From the NCBI GenBank assembly GCA_025331445.1, contig JAIWNE010000075.1:1-64000 (forward strand): a stretch of DNA of 64,000 nucleotides, given 5' to 3'. Below are positions 11,915 to 24,552 of the stretch, in pieces. The stretch comes from Blakeslea trispora (lineage: Eukaryota; Mucoromycota; Mucoromycetes; Mucorales; Choanephoraceae). Numbering within the stretch: the stretch's first letter is position 1; the number at the start of each line of letters is the position of its first letter. The translations under genes and the position numbers were made by a program. Under the pieces are notes generated by a model that had not been told where the DNA came from, searched no databases, and worked only from the letters and a program-made list of their open reading frames with translations.

Positions 11915-12927
11915 TTAAATTGAATGTAACAAAGATGTTAAGCCTACGAGGAATATACCAGCAAAGAAGAATAAAGGTACACAGTGATCAGATGTATCTG
12001 CTCGGATCGCTTGAGGTATCATACTCTAAAATTTTGAGATAAATATTTGTGTCTCAATAGAGAGGTTTCCCAAAAAAAAGATTTACCTGAATGGCAACAT
12101 AGCACATCATGCCACTCACAATGCCAAAAAACAACACCAAACATATATTCTTCCTCCAGCTGATTTCGTTTATGAATCACCAACAAGCCGATAATAGCAC
12201 CTAAAGGTTGAGATAGACCACCTAGAAGTGATGCATATGCAAATGCTGCTAATCGTGATCCAGTGGCATAAAATAAGGGTAAAGAGATCAAGAAACCTTC
12301 AATACAATTATGAATAGTAATGGCAGCAGCCACACTCAGACCTAATTGATTAGAAGATCTATTTGAAACAAACATAACAAGTCCCTCTAAACAAAAAAAA
12401 AAAAATAAAGTCATCATCATGCCCCTTCTCATCATATGACAATGTTCTATTTTACCTGGGAATTTATGAATGCAGATAGCAATTGCAGTTTGTATACCGA
12501 TCAAGAAATAATCGGCTTTATCGGCAGGATCGTTTTCATGGTGATGTAGTGTGACGCTTCCATACTCTGTATGCGCTCGTTGTTCAGAAAGGACTGGTTC
12601 AGTGTGATGTTTGTTTGGTTCACAAGTATGTATGGCGTGTGGTGTCAGGTACTGAATAAGGCGAGACAAAAAGGCAGTCAGGAGCACACCCACAAAGAAC
12701 CATGAAAATGTCTCGAAATCAGAATGATTTAATTTCTCTGATGCTGCTGGTAATAATGTATACAGAGAATTGAATACGAGAACACCACCTCCCATAGCCA
12801 TTGAGGATGAGAGAAAGTGCTGGCTTTCGATTATGTTTCGACCGAGGAATACTACAGTTGCACCCAAAACACATGCCATTGATGATATGAGTACCATGAG
12901 CCAGCCTTCCATGGTATTGCTCATCAT
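11915..12927 (-). CDS. ZIP-family (SLC39) divalent metal transporter with a 1-nt frameshift
   Basis: Zn/metal transporter of the ZIP family. Exons 12927-12456, 12386-12087 and 12025-11915. The first splice junction creates the ZIP signature HKFPEGLVMF; a second metal-site helix reads AAAITIHNCIEG. Several hydrophobic helices are present, with a His-containing loop (about residues 105-135, including HHHEND). The frame breaks in exon 2 at the six-A run 12126-12131: before it the protein reads EEEYMFGVVF; one base shifted it continues FGIVSGMMCYVAIQ, then SMIPQAIRADTSD in exon 3, exactly the family C-terminus. With one base fewer, exon lengths (472+299+111) sum to whole codons, about 293 residues. 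So this is either a homopolymer sequencing or assembly error, or a real inactivating indel. Plasma-membrane or vacuolar location is not decided by sequence. Confidence 0.85.
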
Positions 12928-13779
12928 ATTCCTTTATTTATATATATATACAATTGAAGAAAGAAAGTAAGAAAATAAAAATGAAATGAAATGAAATTAA
13001 AAAAAAAAAAAATTATAGGTATAAAGTAGCTTCTTCAGTGAGTAAACTCATTTTGATTGGACGAACGTATGCTTGTGGTACCAAAATCAAACTCTCTTTT
13101 TTTTTAAGGTATTGACACTAACATATGTATATTTATTTTCATTCATCACCAGAATACGTCTCAAATTTAAAGCCATTCTTTGTCAAACAAGCCTTATTCC
13201 TTAAGGTATCCTATGTATAGCTTTTGAGGCTATTTTAACGAGTAAGCTATTACCCAACATGTTACCGATAACAGTTTTATCATCTCTTTCAACAATGAAT
13301 CCCAACAAGTCTGGCAAAGCAAAGAGTGGAAGGCTTTACATTCAATACGAGTACTTTAGCGATAATAATAACAAACTAAAGTGATACAAAATAGGATTTG
13401 TATCTGGCTCGAGATGGACTGAAAACAATCTATCCCTTATGATACATTACAGTGAATTTTGACATGTATACTCTTGCCTGCATCATGAATACTTTTTTTT
13501 TTTTTTTTGCTATCAGTGTTTTTGTAAACCAAAAGATGTGACGATTTGTCTTTTTTTATATATATATATATCAATTTAAATTTAAAGTACGAATAGAAAG
13601 GGGAGGGGCGAGTGCGGCTCAGATTAGAGTATCGCAATCTCTCAGCAGTCAATGTGCTTGAGATGTGTGTGTGTGTGTGTGTGCAATAAGAAATCTAATT
13701 TTTTTTTCCCACTTTTCTCCTTTTTTTTTTTCTCTCTTTCTTTCTTTTTCTCTTTTTCTTTGTTGGCAACAATTTCAGC
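12928..13779. other. Divergent promoter region, ZIP (-) and RRM protein (+)
   Basis: No coding signal. Holds an AT dinucleotide stretch near 13558, a TG repeat near 13670 and a long CT-rich run (13690-13760) just upstream of the plus-strand start, typical of fungal core promoter or 5' UTR sequence. Confidence 0.4.
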
Positions 13780-14884
13780 ATGGCACTTTTTGTAGCAAGA
13801 ATACCAAGAGAACTACCTACTGTAAGCTATTCCATTAGAAGGTGCATTGTCTAATACGTTATAAAAGCGTGATCTTGAAGATACTTTTTCAAAGTTTGGC
13901 AAAATGACTCGTTTTGATATCAAACAAGGTAATTTCTTTATCTTTTAAAAAAAAATGGTAGACCAAAACATTCATCTCTGTTTAGGTTATGGATTTGTGG
14001 AATACGAAGATAAGCGTGATGCAGAAGATGCTATGAAGGCAGTCAGCACTAAAGGAGTAGGTTTTTATATAGGTGTGTGTGGCTTCAATAGATATCTAAT
14101 GATACTCTTTTTTTATTATTAGGAACTTGTTATTGAATGGGCCAAGAATGGAGGAAAGAGACCAGGGGATAATGAATGCTTTCATTGCGGAAAACAAGGT
14201 GAGTCAGCTTGAGAGTCTGTCGTTTGACATTGGTCTCATTTGTGAACTTAGGTCATTGGGCAAGAGACTGCAATACAAATCGCCATGGTAGACGTGATCG
14301 ATCTCCTCGACGTGATAGTGGACGCGTACAGAATCGTGATAGAAGGTATAGCTTTTTCCCAGTAGTATACCAGTCCAGTGTGTAGAAAGACGAAATAGCC
14401 AGAAAGGGATCTTATTATGATCCTTTTTTATTTATTTATCGTATTACATTGAACCGTCTTATATGCAAGGTCTAACTCTCTTTCTTTCTTTCTTTCTTTT
14501 TCTCTCTGTCTTTCTATATATACTATGTATTTTGTTTACTAATTTGTCTTTATGTAAGTGACATGGTTATTCCCACTAGACATTCCATTTTTAACTCTTT
14601 CTTTCTTGTAGCTTTTTAAATACAGAGACTTTGATCGTCGTCAAGGACGTGACAGATCGCCTCCTCGCCATGGTTACCGTAATGATAGACGTGATGAGAG
14701 ACGCGATGACAGACGTGATAACAGAGGTGATAACAGACGTGATGAACCCAGACGTGAAGAGCCCAGACGTGATGAACCCAGACGTGATGACAGACGCGAC
14801 GAGCCTAGACGTGAAGAACTCAGACGTGAAGAGCCAAGACGTGATGATCGCAGAGATCACCGCCGTATGTCTGGTAGAGATTAA
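13780..14884 (+). CDS. RRM plus CCHC zinc-knuckle protein with Arg-Asp/Glu tail (SR-like)
   Basis: Six exons: 13780-13821, 13868-13928, 13986-14056, 14123-14198, 14252-14345, 14626-14884; 200 residues. An RRM at about 2-70 shows RNP2-like ALFVARIP and RNP1-like GYGFVEYED. A zinc knuckle CFHCGKQGHWARDC (C-x2-C-x4-H-x4-C) occupies 77-90. The last exon is a run of RRDE/RRDD/RREEP units. This is the layout of SRSF7-like splicing factors, but the tail alternates Arg with Asp/Glu instead of Ser. The last intron (14346-14625, 280 nt) is much longer than the others; I placed its acceptor at TACAG (14625), since the nearer TTGTAG gives the wrong frame. If that intron is retained, a stop follows after about 14 codons and the tail is lost. 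Role in pre-mRNA splicing or mRNA metabolism is inferred. Confidence 0.85.
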
Positions 14885-16312
14885 ATCTTGAAATAGTAAT
14901 AATAATAAAGAAAAAAAAATGTATAGTGGAACTGGTGATTTGAAGAAAACAGATGATGTTTAACTCTCCCCCATCAATATCTTTATTACTATCAGCTCCC
15001 TTCCTCTTTTTTTTATGTTTATTGTCTCATACATTTTAGTATCATGCTCTGCCATAGCTTCAGAAGGCATACATGATGGTTAAGAAACAATGGTAGGCTT
15101 GTCAAAGATGTTGGCTTTTAATTAAGCGAGCTTATAGAAGGGACTATCTCGTGTTGATGTCAAGTTCATCTGTGAATCTTGTTCAATTTTTTTCATTAGA
15201 GAGAAGTCGATGCTGTGTTTCCATGTAATCAACAAAGTGCTATTTTTTAAAACAAAATGACCACAGACTCAAATAGCAAAATCAAGCCATCTCTCTCTCT
15301 CTCTTTAACTACTGAGCTGAGCAGATGAATGTCAATCATTTGCTGGTCAAGCCAACTAGACTTTGTTTATGCTATATTTATCAAGTGTCGAAAAGTTCCT
15401 GACATTTTTTTGATGATACACATTCATATTCTTGAGAAATATATACTCTTGAATGGGATTTTAGCGCTTGGAGCGATGATAAGTTCAAAGGGGATTGCCC
15501 ATTTTTATATTATATACTCTTAAACCAAGCCTATTGTATGCTAACAAAAAAACTTATTGATAGAAGCAAAGTGAACAAGAAAAGGAGTACTCTTTTAGCA
15601 ACTGACTCTGGGTTTCAGACTACCAGATGTGGTGACAGGAAAACAATAATCAAAAAAAAAAAAAGGAACCAACAGTGTATAGGGTTGCAAAGTAATTTTC
15701 TGTAAAAAAAAAAAAAAGAGATAAAGTTATCAACGATAAAACTTTAATATATACCTCATAAGCTCAGAAGCCACAAAGCAATATATCTTCACGAGTCTAA
15801 TCAATCAAGAGGCCTTCTGATTAGTTTCCAGAAAGAACAAAGAGATGTAGAAAGACACCAAGATGTTGAAAACTAAAGTCACTAAAGCATCAACACAATA
15901 AGTCTAGTTTGCACGTCTCTAATGAATGATTCATTGTCTTGACAAGACTAGTTATGCTTGGTTTAAAGACTTGATAGATCCCCTAAAATAAGTAAGTTAC
16001 ATTGACTAAAGTGATACAATCATATTTCGTACCTTATTAGATCCTCCCCCTTCTTTTTTTTTTCTTATTCCTTTATCTTTATTCTGTTTCCATCAAAAAA
16101 ACAAAGAAAAGCAGAACCCAATTGACAATGGTTACATGTCATTCTTTCTTGTCTCGAGATAAAAAGGCTCTGGTACTAAACACTCAATTCAACATGACAC
16201 GCTTGAAACTCACTTTGATCGGAGACTCAATAGATTGAATCCATTGAATAAAGAAAAGGCGGAGATAAGTTTATTTTTAAAATTTATTTTCTTTTCTTCT
16301 TTCTTTCCTTAC
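14885..16312. other. Gene-free spacer
   Basis: 1.4 kb with only short chance frames. It holds the 3' region of the RRM gene and the promoter of the RhoGAP gene; a CT-rich run lies just before 16313. Confidence 0.45.
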
Positions 16313-18328
16313 ATGTCATTCAACACAAAGATACCCAGTAATAGCGAAACAGACGATACCCAAGACACATGTTTCAGTGACGACAGAAAGAGCGATAAGG
16401 AACTATGGAGCGTCATTGAAAAACAACAAGTAATCATCCAGCAACTTCAAGCAGCCTTGAGTGAAATGACAGTCGAAAGGGACCAGTTGCTAGACCAGCT
16501 CAAAAAGAGCAGTGCTCTCAGTATACCTACACCTCCACCTCGTTCCCCTTACCGAAACAATCTTCAGAGCGATAGTCCTCCTTCTCATACCTCACCAAGC
16601 GAAACAGAAGAAGACAATCTGTTATCAAGTATCACAGTCAAAGTGAAGCTATTTCAGCACACTAGTTTCACGCTATCCATTGTCGACAAGAAATGTTCTA
16701 CTGAGCTTTGGTGTCTTGAGAAACTCTACTCTGAATTCCTTGATTTAGATGCCACTGTAAAAAAAAGAGAAAACATTGGATTTATTTATAGTTTGATTAA
16801 TTGTTTTATTTTTATCTTAGCTCAAGGCAGTCTCATCCAACAATGCCTTACTGTTTTACGATAAATCCTTTCTGTTCTTCAACAATAAATCAGTAGACAA
16901 CAAAAAGCGAAAATTAGCCATTGAAGAATACTTTGAACAACTATTTCAATCCAACATTCAAGATGATGCTCTCTTTTTGTTTTTACTGAAAAAGCCACAT
17001 CTTTACCAGAGTTATCTGACGAAACGAACCAAATTTGGCTGGACCCGCTATTTCTTTATCTTGACAGATGCTCAACTATTGTGCTTTGATGTAAGCAACA
17101 AGAAAGCTAGATAAATACAGAAACTTATGACTCTGTTAGAGACACGATGGTCAATTGTTTGTCAAGATTATTCGTCTTGTTCCTGAAACTCAGATTGGAA
17201 AACAATCCAACAGCACACATGTTGAAGAATCCTTCCGTCATGCCTTTGTTATCCTCAATAAAGGCAACAATTCTATTCTCTGTGCAAAATCAGATAGGGA
17301 GCGTGATAAATGGGTCAAGGCACTTTTGAAAGTGATCAAGGCTCAAAAGCAATCTGCAACCAGAAAGATCGTCACCGAACAGACAAGTCAAGAATCCTTA
17401 CGTAATTCATCTCAGATATCTACGGCTACCAAAATGGTGCAACAGCATCAACAGCAGAATCGTCGTTCATTTTGGTCGCGCGCACCTACCCAGATGGAAA
17501 CAACACATCCTGGCAGTACCTTGTTCCCTGTCTTTGGTGTGCCCATACAAGCTGCCCATTATACGAGCACACTAGATCTTCCTCCGATCGTTCATCGATG
17601 TATCGAATATCTTGAAGCACGTAACGTCATTTATGAAGAGGGTATCTATCGCCTCAGTGGAAGTTCGCTTCAGATCAGTCAGTTGCGACAAAGGTTTGGT
17701 GATGAAGGGGATGTGGATTTGTTGCAACAGGACCTGGATCTTCATGTAGTAGCTGGTCTACTTAAATGCTGGTTCAGGGAGTTACCTGATAACATTTTAA
17801 CAAACCATCTTTTGCCAAACTTTGTTGGTATCTTGGGTATGGTCTTTTCTTCAATTTTCTTTTTTGCTCAAATTTAACCTGTTTTGTATTCTAGAATATC
17901 AAGATAGACCTTCGCGTCATAAATTACTAGAGCAATTGATTAGACAGTTGCCCAGAACGAATTACCATGTCTTGCGCGCACTGATCACTCACTTGAATCA
18001 TATTGCACGTAATTCAGATCAAAACAAGATGAGTTTGCGTAATTTGAGTATCGTGTTTGCACCCACCTTATCTATTCCATCTGGCGTGTTTGCCTTGCTA
18101 ATGACCGAACACGAGTTTGTGTTTAATAGGTCGCAAAAGGAATCCAATCCATCCGTTGTCTGTCCGAAACCTTCAACTTCAGCTGATAGGATTAAGTTAC
18201 AATACTTGAAAGCTGTTGAAATAGAGCAAGATGAAGAAGAGTATGATCCTTATGCTCAGTACAGGTATCAAGAACCTCTTTCTATCTCGAGCATTGATCT
18301 TTATAAAAATAAAGTGTTGCTTCTCTGA
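16313..18328 (+). CDS. PX-PH-RhoGAP protein, Bem3-like GTPase-activating protein
   Basis: Exons 16313-16756, 16821-17090, 17140-17836, 17895-18328; 614 residues, all in frame. Order: N-terminal coiled coil (KQQVIIQQLQAALSEM), Ser/Pro-rich linker, PX-like domain (about 110-215), PH domain (about 215-305, ending DKWVKALLKVI), RhoGAP domain (about 367-545). The RhoGAP carries the Arg finger at Arg409 in EEGIYRLSGS and the later block MSLRNLSIVFAPTL. PX-PH-RhoGAP is the architecture of yeast Bem3, a Cdc42 GAP at polarised membranes. The frame is open upstream only to a TTG, so the first ATG in a good context was taken. The substrate GTPase is inferred. Confidence 0.9.
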
Positions 18329-18677
18329 TACAGTACATTGATAAATGAGTCGGAATTTAGACTTCAATAGGCCTATACATTTGATTAGTCTTTATTTGAT
18401 CAATTTATCAAACTTCATTTTGGTTGGTTTTTTTCACATTGTTTTATTCAAACAGAGCATCAAAATCGAATCTCAGTACTCGCTCATTCTTCAATCAACA
18501 GACACACTCTACCATTGGCTAAATCATAAGCACAACATGAGCTTGTATAAACAGACCATCCTATTGAGACAATCACATCTACATATAAATATCATGATTA
18601 TACTTGCTAACAATGTACACCATTACAATTAGGACGACTTTGTTCAAGATGATTGTCCATCTTCAAAAGAGAACACA
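18329..18677. other. 3' region of the RhoGAP gene
   Basis: AT-rich with one 95-codon frame at 18345 that has no recognisable features and begins 17 nt after the RhoGAP stop; treated as 3' UTR. Confidence 0.4.
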
Positions 18678-18912
18678 TCACTTAATCTCTTGATACACAC
18701 ACAGCAAATGTTGTCGTTTGACAGCCATCACATCAAAAGGGCTTGACTTATTGGCTATCTAAACAAAAAGTACAATAAGAATCAAAATGATGAGATAATC
18801 ACCTTTTTTTTTTATATCAAACCCCCCTTTTTTCCAAGAAAGACCTAGTCAAAAGTTCTTGAGCCGATAGATCATTGATAAAATCCAACTTGGAATACAC
18901 TTCCCCCACCAT
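18678..18912 (-). CDS. Possible 56-residue protein, two exons, unknown function
   Basis: Exon 1 18912-18823 (from ATG; MVGEVYSKLDFINDL...), then a 64-nt intron ending TTGTTTAG, then exon 2 18758-18678 reading IANKSSPFDVMAVKRQ... to a TGA. The join is in phase 0 and both pieces look protein-like. The frame is open upstream to another ATG at 19012, which would leave almost no promoter. The donor (GTTTGA) is poor, so splicing is uncertain. It is head-to-head with the AT-hook gene, 111 bp between ATGs. I do not recognise the family. Confidence 0.4.
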
Positions 18913-19023
18913 TAAACTGTCTTTTAATTGGCTGCAGTTTTTTGGAGGGGGGGATAAGTAGTCATAAACGAGGCATAGATCAGAACTGACCCCCTTTTTT
19001 TTTGTTTTCATAAATTTTAAACG

Positions 19024-19443
19024 ATGGGTAGACCCAGAAAGAACAAGAGAAAACTCGAGCTTCACCCCGATATCAATGAGTACTACTATGAAGGCGACTC
19101 TACCGATGAGATGGATATCTATGGCTTTGCTCCATTAGATAGTATACTAGACCCACTATTGGAAGCAGAGAAAGAAGCAAAGAAAGAAGCAAGAAGAATA
19201 AAAAGGCTCGAAGCAAAGAGACAGAAATTATTGCTTGAAGCTGAACAGACAGAGCCTGTTGCAACTGATAAGATATCCGAGAATTCTAAGGCTCACACTG
19301 TTTCTGATCCAGACACTGGTGATTTAGATAAAAGCACTGGTGATTTCGATAAAGGCACTGGTGATTCCTTTGTATCATCTGAAAGAGATAAAAGCCCTGA
19401 GCCTCGAAGCTCTGAAAGTACCCTTGTTGATCATCAAAAGTAG
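19024..19443 (+). CDS. Small charged protein with AT-hook-like N-terminus, unknown
   Basis: Intronless, 139 residues. It begins MGRPRKNKRK, resembling an AT-hook (core GRP flanked by basic residues). A short acidic or aromatic part follows (DINEYYYEGDSTDEMDIYG), then a predicted charged helix rich in Lys, Glu and Ala (about 45-75), then three TGD repeats (DTGDLDK, STGDFDK, GTGDS). Looks like a disordered nuclear protein; function unknown. Nuclear location is inferred from the basic N-terminus only. Confidence 0.6.
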   Translation: MGRPRKNKRKLELHPDINEYYYEGDSTDEMDIYGFAPLDSILDPLLEAEKEAKKEARRIKRLEAKRQKLLLEAEQTEPVATDKISENSKAHTVSDPDTGDLDKSTGDFDKGTGDSFVSSERDKSPEPRSSESTLVDHQK

Positions 19444-19730
19444 AACGAATAAGGAATGCCATCATTTGGCTTGTATCCTAGAGCGAGTAAGCACTTTATT
19501 CGAATCGCAATGAACTGTAACACTTTAATGTGCCTTCTTTCTTTTTGTTCTTATCAATAGCATCCAATTCTCACACAATAAATCAATAGTTCTCATCTCT
19601 CATTGTCTCTTTTCACTTATCAGCCCGAGTTCTTCAATGAAAAGCCAATGATAAATCAAGCCTATTTAGATTCCGATTTTATATTTGTTCTCTCTTTTTT
19701 TCTCTCTTTTTCTCTTTTACTTGATTATTG
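19444..19730. promoter_or_regulatory. Short spacer / promoter of the 177-aa gene
   Basis: Contains a CT-rich run (19687-19720) immediately before the ATG at 19731; nothing else visible. Confidence 0.35.
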
Positions 19731-20323
19731 ATGGTTCACCATAAAGCAGCTTCATGTTCTGCTATTCCTTCATACACCTCCTTTCAGAAAGCTTCATTTT
19801 CTCGGTTTGAAAGTGATAGTCGACTGTTTCCTTTACCTTCATTTTGTCTCTATTCAAAAAAGGCATTAAATAATGAACATGGATCAAATTCAGATATCAT
19901 TCAATTCTTATCACCTGCATCTGATCTGTTAGAGGAAAAACTACCCATGTTTGCTGGTGTGTTGCAATCTCTGGTCACAGTGGTTCATGAGATGCCAGCC
20001 ATCAAACATACACAAGAAGAGGATGATATTGAGACGGATATAGCTCAGGATATGTCTTGTCATATTATAGGATTGAGCAAAACAAAGCTCATATTATGGG
20101 ATCCAACTGATATCTGTCTGGTTGTCTTTGTGTCGCCTAGTTATTCAGATGATGATTTGCTTCATACAATGTCTGAAATCAAACAATCTTTGAAAGAATG
20201 GGTAAGTCTGACAAAGAAAAAGAAAAAAAAAGAGGTAGATTGTTAATGACTCTTATAAAGACAACTGCAAAAGAGTTGGGCAATCAATTAATTCCTCTTG
20301 TAAATGACCGGTTTCGATCATGA
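19731..20323 (+). CDS. Uncharacterised 177-residue protein
   Basis: Exons 19731-20201 and 20261-20323. The end of exon 1 has a strong donor (TGG|GTAAGT); splicing to the AG at 20260 adds TTAKELGNQLIPLVNDRF and a stop, whereas reading through gives a lysine run and a stop. The central part contains SDLLEEKLPMFAGVLQSL and a hydrophobic strand LILWDPTDICLVVFVSP followed by a charged helix, suggesting a small alpha/beta domain. No membrane segment or signal peptide. I do not recognise it. The frame starts at ATG; one codon upstream is a TTG. Confidence 0.65.
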
Positions 20324-20786
20324 CAACAATGGTCTGTTTCAAACAAATAAAGGGGCAAACTTTTAAAGAAGTCATAGAGTGAATGACACTAATATGTAGA
20401 CTTACTTTTTTTTTTCTTCTTCTTCAAGTAAAGAAGCAACTCTATGAACAGTAACAAATATACATTTCTGGGTATTACAGCTTTAAGATGGGGTTAGCTG
20501 GAACAAAGAAATGTTTCCTTTTTAGTTATACAAGAAAAAGTGCTATTATTTGCCATACTTTAAGCATCGATTGAATAGCTAAAGTTCAGTTTAAGCTTAC
20601 AGTGGCAATACACTGACTTGAATTCTATGCCTTGTATAAATCATTCTGATTCAAACTAAAGGAAAAGTATTAATTTGGGGTATGATGTAAAGTGACTAAA
20701 ATTTTACTAGCCGCCATTGATATAAATTTAAAAAAAAACAAACACAAAGAGTTTCTTTCCTTTTCTTTTCTTTTCTACACATAAAA
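20324..20786. other. Spacer upstream of the 73-aa gene
   Basis: No coding signal. AT-rich with a TTTTCTTTTC run (20757-20775) directly before the ATG at 20787. Confidence 0.4.
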
Positions 20787-21064
20787 ATGACAGCCAAACA
20801 TAACCAACAAGATACAATACATGGAATCAAACGACCACTTGATTACGCAGAAGAACCACCAGAGAAATTAGCCAAACTATCAACAGAAGGTAAAAATCCA
20901 AAGCTTTCATAAATTGATAGCACTATTGACCAAAGTAATCTACAGACCCCATCTTGGCTGCTTATAAAAGACTATGGAATCAACTTGATTTGAGCAATCC
21001 AACAGATGCAAGACTAGAATCGTTTTTATGGAACAAGATTCGCAACTACAACAAAAGACAATGA
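20787..21064 (+). CDS. 73-residue protein of unknown function
   Basis: Exons 20787-20889 and 20946-21064, joined in frame by a canonical 56-nt intron. The N-terminal half is polar (GIKRPLDYAEEPPEKLAKL); the second half looks like a compact helical segment (DPILAAYKRLWNQLDL, then FLWNKIRNYNKRQ). Too short to assign; it could be a subunit-type small protein. Its stop lies 5 bp from the stop of the convergent inositol kinase, so the two transcripts must overlap. Confidence 0.6.
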
Positions 21065-21069
21065 AAATA

Positions 21070-22221
21070 TCATTGGGTGGATATCTGTTTATTATGAAGC
21101 TCTGTAAAGTAGTCAATCAGATAATGAAGGCCCATCAGGTATCCTTGATCAGGTCCATCCATAGGGTCTGTGGGAGGGTAATTGAAGGTATCGCGAGGTT
21201 CGTCCGGTAAGACAGATTTGGCAAAATCAATCATGCGTACATCAATCGGTCTATGTGGATTGGAGGCATCATAGATCAACAAGAGAGAAGAGCCATAGAA
21301 CCGATAGCCCTTGAGTGATCGAATGATACGTGCCAGCCGCTTTAGTTTCTTTAGCAAGATAGCCAGTTGACTCGCCTGGTTCTCTAGAAAACAATCAAGA
21401 CAGGCCCTAAATTCAGCAGGACTCAGCTGTCTACCTTTGTATTTATCATGAAATACATAACGATCTTGATGATAGACCTGCATCCCACATAACCTCACAC
21501 CTAATCCTTCACTGGTCGAAACAGCACATTTCACAGTCTGCCGTCTCATCTTGGCCGGATCCGCATAGACACTGTGTTGGCGCGTACCCATCTTGAGATC
21601 AAGGACGCAAGGGTATTGGAGTTGTTCTGTTAAATCTTCCAGTAAAATAAACTGTCGAATGAGTTCGTCTGGTTGTTGAGTCAGTTTCTGTCTGTCTCGT
21701 TCATAGACCTGTTGACTCCAAGGGTTGTTGGGTGCGCGTGGTTGCCAGAGCTCGAGTTGGATGCGTTCTCTCAGGGCTGTTGGATTGAAGACTTCACAGA
21801 GTGCGCGTTTCCTAAAGGCTTCAAATCGAGAATGACATTCAGATGGATTGGGTGACCATTGTTGATAGTCTAGATCATCGGGAATATCAGGTGTAGGCAG
21901 TTCACTGGCCATACGCCAGTCTGTCAATAACTGTTCGTTCTGATCAAACAGGATCTCAGGCAAGAGATCGTGTTGATGGTTCTGATAGCTGACGTTCAGA
22001 ACACCTAAATACTGAGATAAAAATGGCAATATCTCGGGGTGATGTGAGTCGAGATAGCCATAGAATGCACTTTCTCGTTCTGTTGCAGGCTTACAGATCG
22101 TTCGTTTTGAGAACCGAAAGATAGAAGCATGGCCGCCTACTTGATTTGTGAATGGTAATAGAGGAATACTGGGTGTGATGTGGGTTGGATCAAATAGCTT
22201 TTGATCGTTATATCGAGTCAT
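21070..22221 (-). CDS. KCS1: Inositol hexakisphosphate kinase (Kcs1/IP6K family)
   Basis: Makes inositol pyrophosphates by phosphorylating IP6, a phosphate and energy signal. Intronless, 383 residues from ATG 22221; a 15-codon upstream extension rich in Phe, Leu and Tyr is probably 5' UTR. Family motifs are present: inositol-binding PxxxDxKxG as PCVLDLKMG (204-212), SSLLLIYD (311-318) and the metal-binding MIDFAKS (330-336). It is far shorter than yeast Kcs1 and close to the length of animal IP6Ks, so it is a catalytic core without a long N-terminal region. It could be named IP6K as well as Kcs1. Confidence 0.9.
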   Translation of the reverse strand: MTRYNDQKLFDPTHITPSIPLLPFTNQVGGHASIFRFSKRTICKPATERESAFYGYLDSHHPEILPFLSQYLGVLNVSYQNHQHDLLPEILFDQNEQLLTDWRMASELPTPDIPDDLDYQQWSPNPSECHSRFEAFRKRALCEVFNPTALRERIQLELWQPRAPNNPWSQQVYERDRQKLTQQPDELIRQFILLEDLTEQLQYPCVLDLKMGTRQHSVYADPAKMRRQTVKCAVSTSEGLGVRLCGMQVYHQDRYVFHDKYKGRQLSPAEFRACLDCFLENQASQLAILLKKLKRLARIIRSLKGYRFYGSSLLLIYDASNPHRPIDVRMIDFAKSVLPDEPRDTFNYPPTDPMDGPDQGYLMGLHYLIDYFTELHNKQISTQ

Positions 22222-22445
22222 CAATAAATAATAATAAAAATAAAGAAAAAGAAAAGAAAATATCATATTTTCCTTTCTTCTTAGAAAAAAAAGGACTCAT
22301 TTTTAAGTACCGCACCACGTGTGTCTGTCAATGAAGGAATGTTTTGCATTGTACTTGAAATATACAATCTTTTTATGCTTAGTAAGACAGCCATCCCTTA
22401 TAACCTGAAATTCAGCATTTATTTCAATAGAACCATCAAAGGCCC

Positions 22446-24283
<1,838 letters not shown>

Positions 24284-24552
24284 AGTAATAAAGTAGATTG
24301 CGCAGAAGAAAATAAAGAGAGAGAAATAGAAATGATTATTTTAAGGTCATGTGGAGAAATCCTTGTGACGTTCATGCGTTTACCTCCAAAAAAGGGAAAC
24401 TATGAATTTGGGGCCTAATTTGAAATAGCAGACTTGTGAGAGTATATTGATTTTCTGCCTAAATAAATATATTTTCTCGGGTTAATTTTTTTATTTGATC
24501 TATTCCACCCCCTAGCTTAATCTCTTTTTCTTTATTTTTTTTATTTTTTGGA
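24284..24552. promoter_or_regulatory. Bidirectional promoter, PHAF1 (-) / TACO1 (+)
   Basis: Only 269 bp separate the two ATGs. AT-rich; no clear TATA-like box that I would assign to either gene. Confidence 0.5.

Noticed and set aside
14631..14891. Two frames over the Arg-Asp repeat (one on each strand)
   Set aside because: Shadows of the repetitive tail exon of the RRM gene; low-complexity MITDVI-type products.
18345..18632. 95-codon frame after the RhoGAP stop
   Set aside because: Starts 17 nt after the stop, AT-driven composition, no features; 3' UTR.
22222..22266. 15-codon upstream start for the inositol kinase
   Set aside because: Encodes only Phe/Leu/Tyr from a T-rich stretch; more likely 5' UTR.
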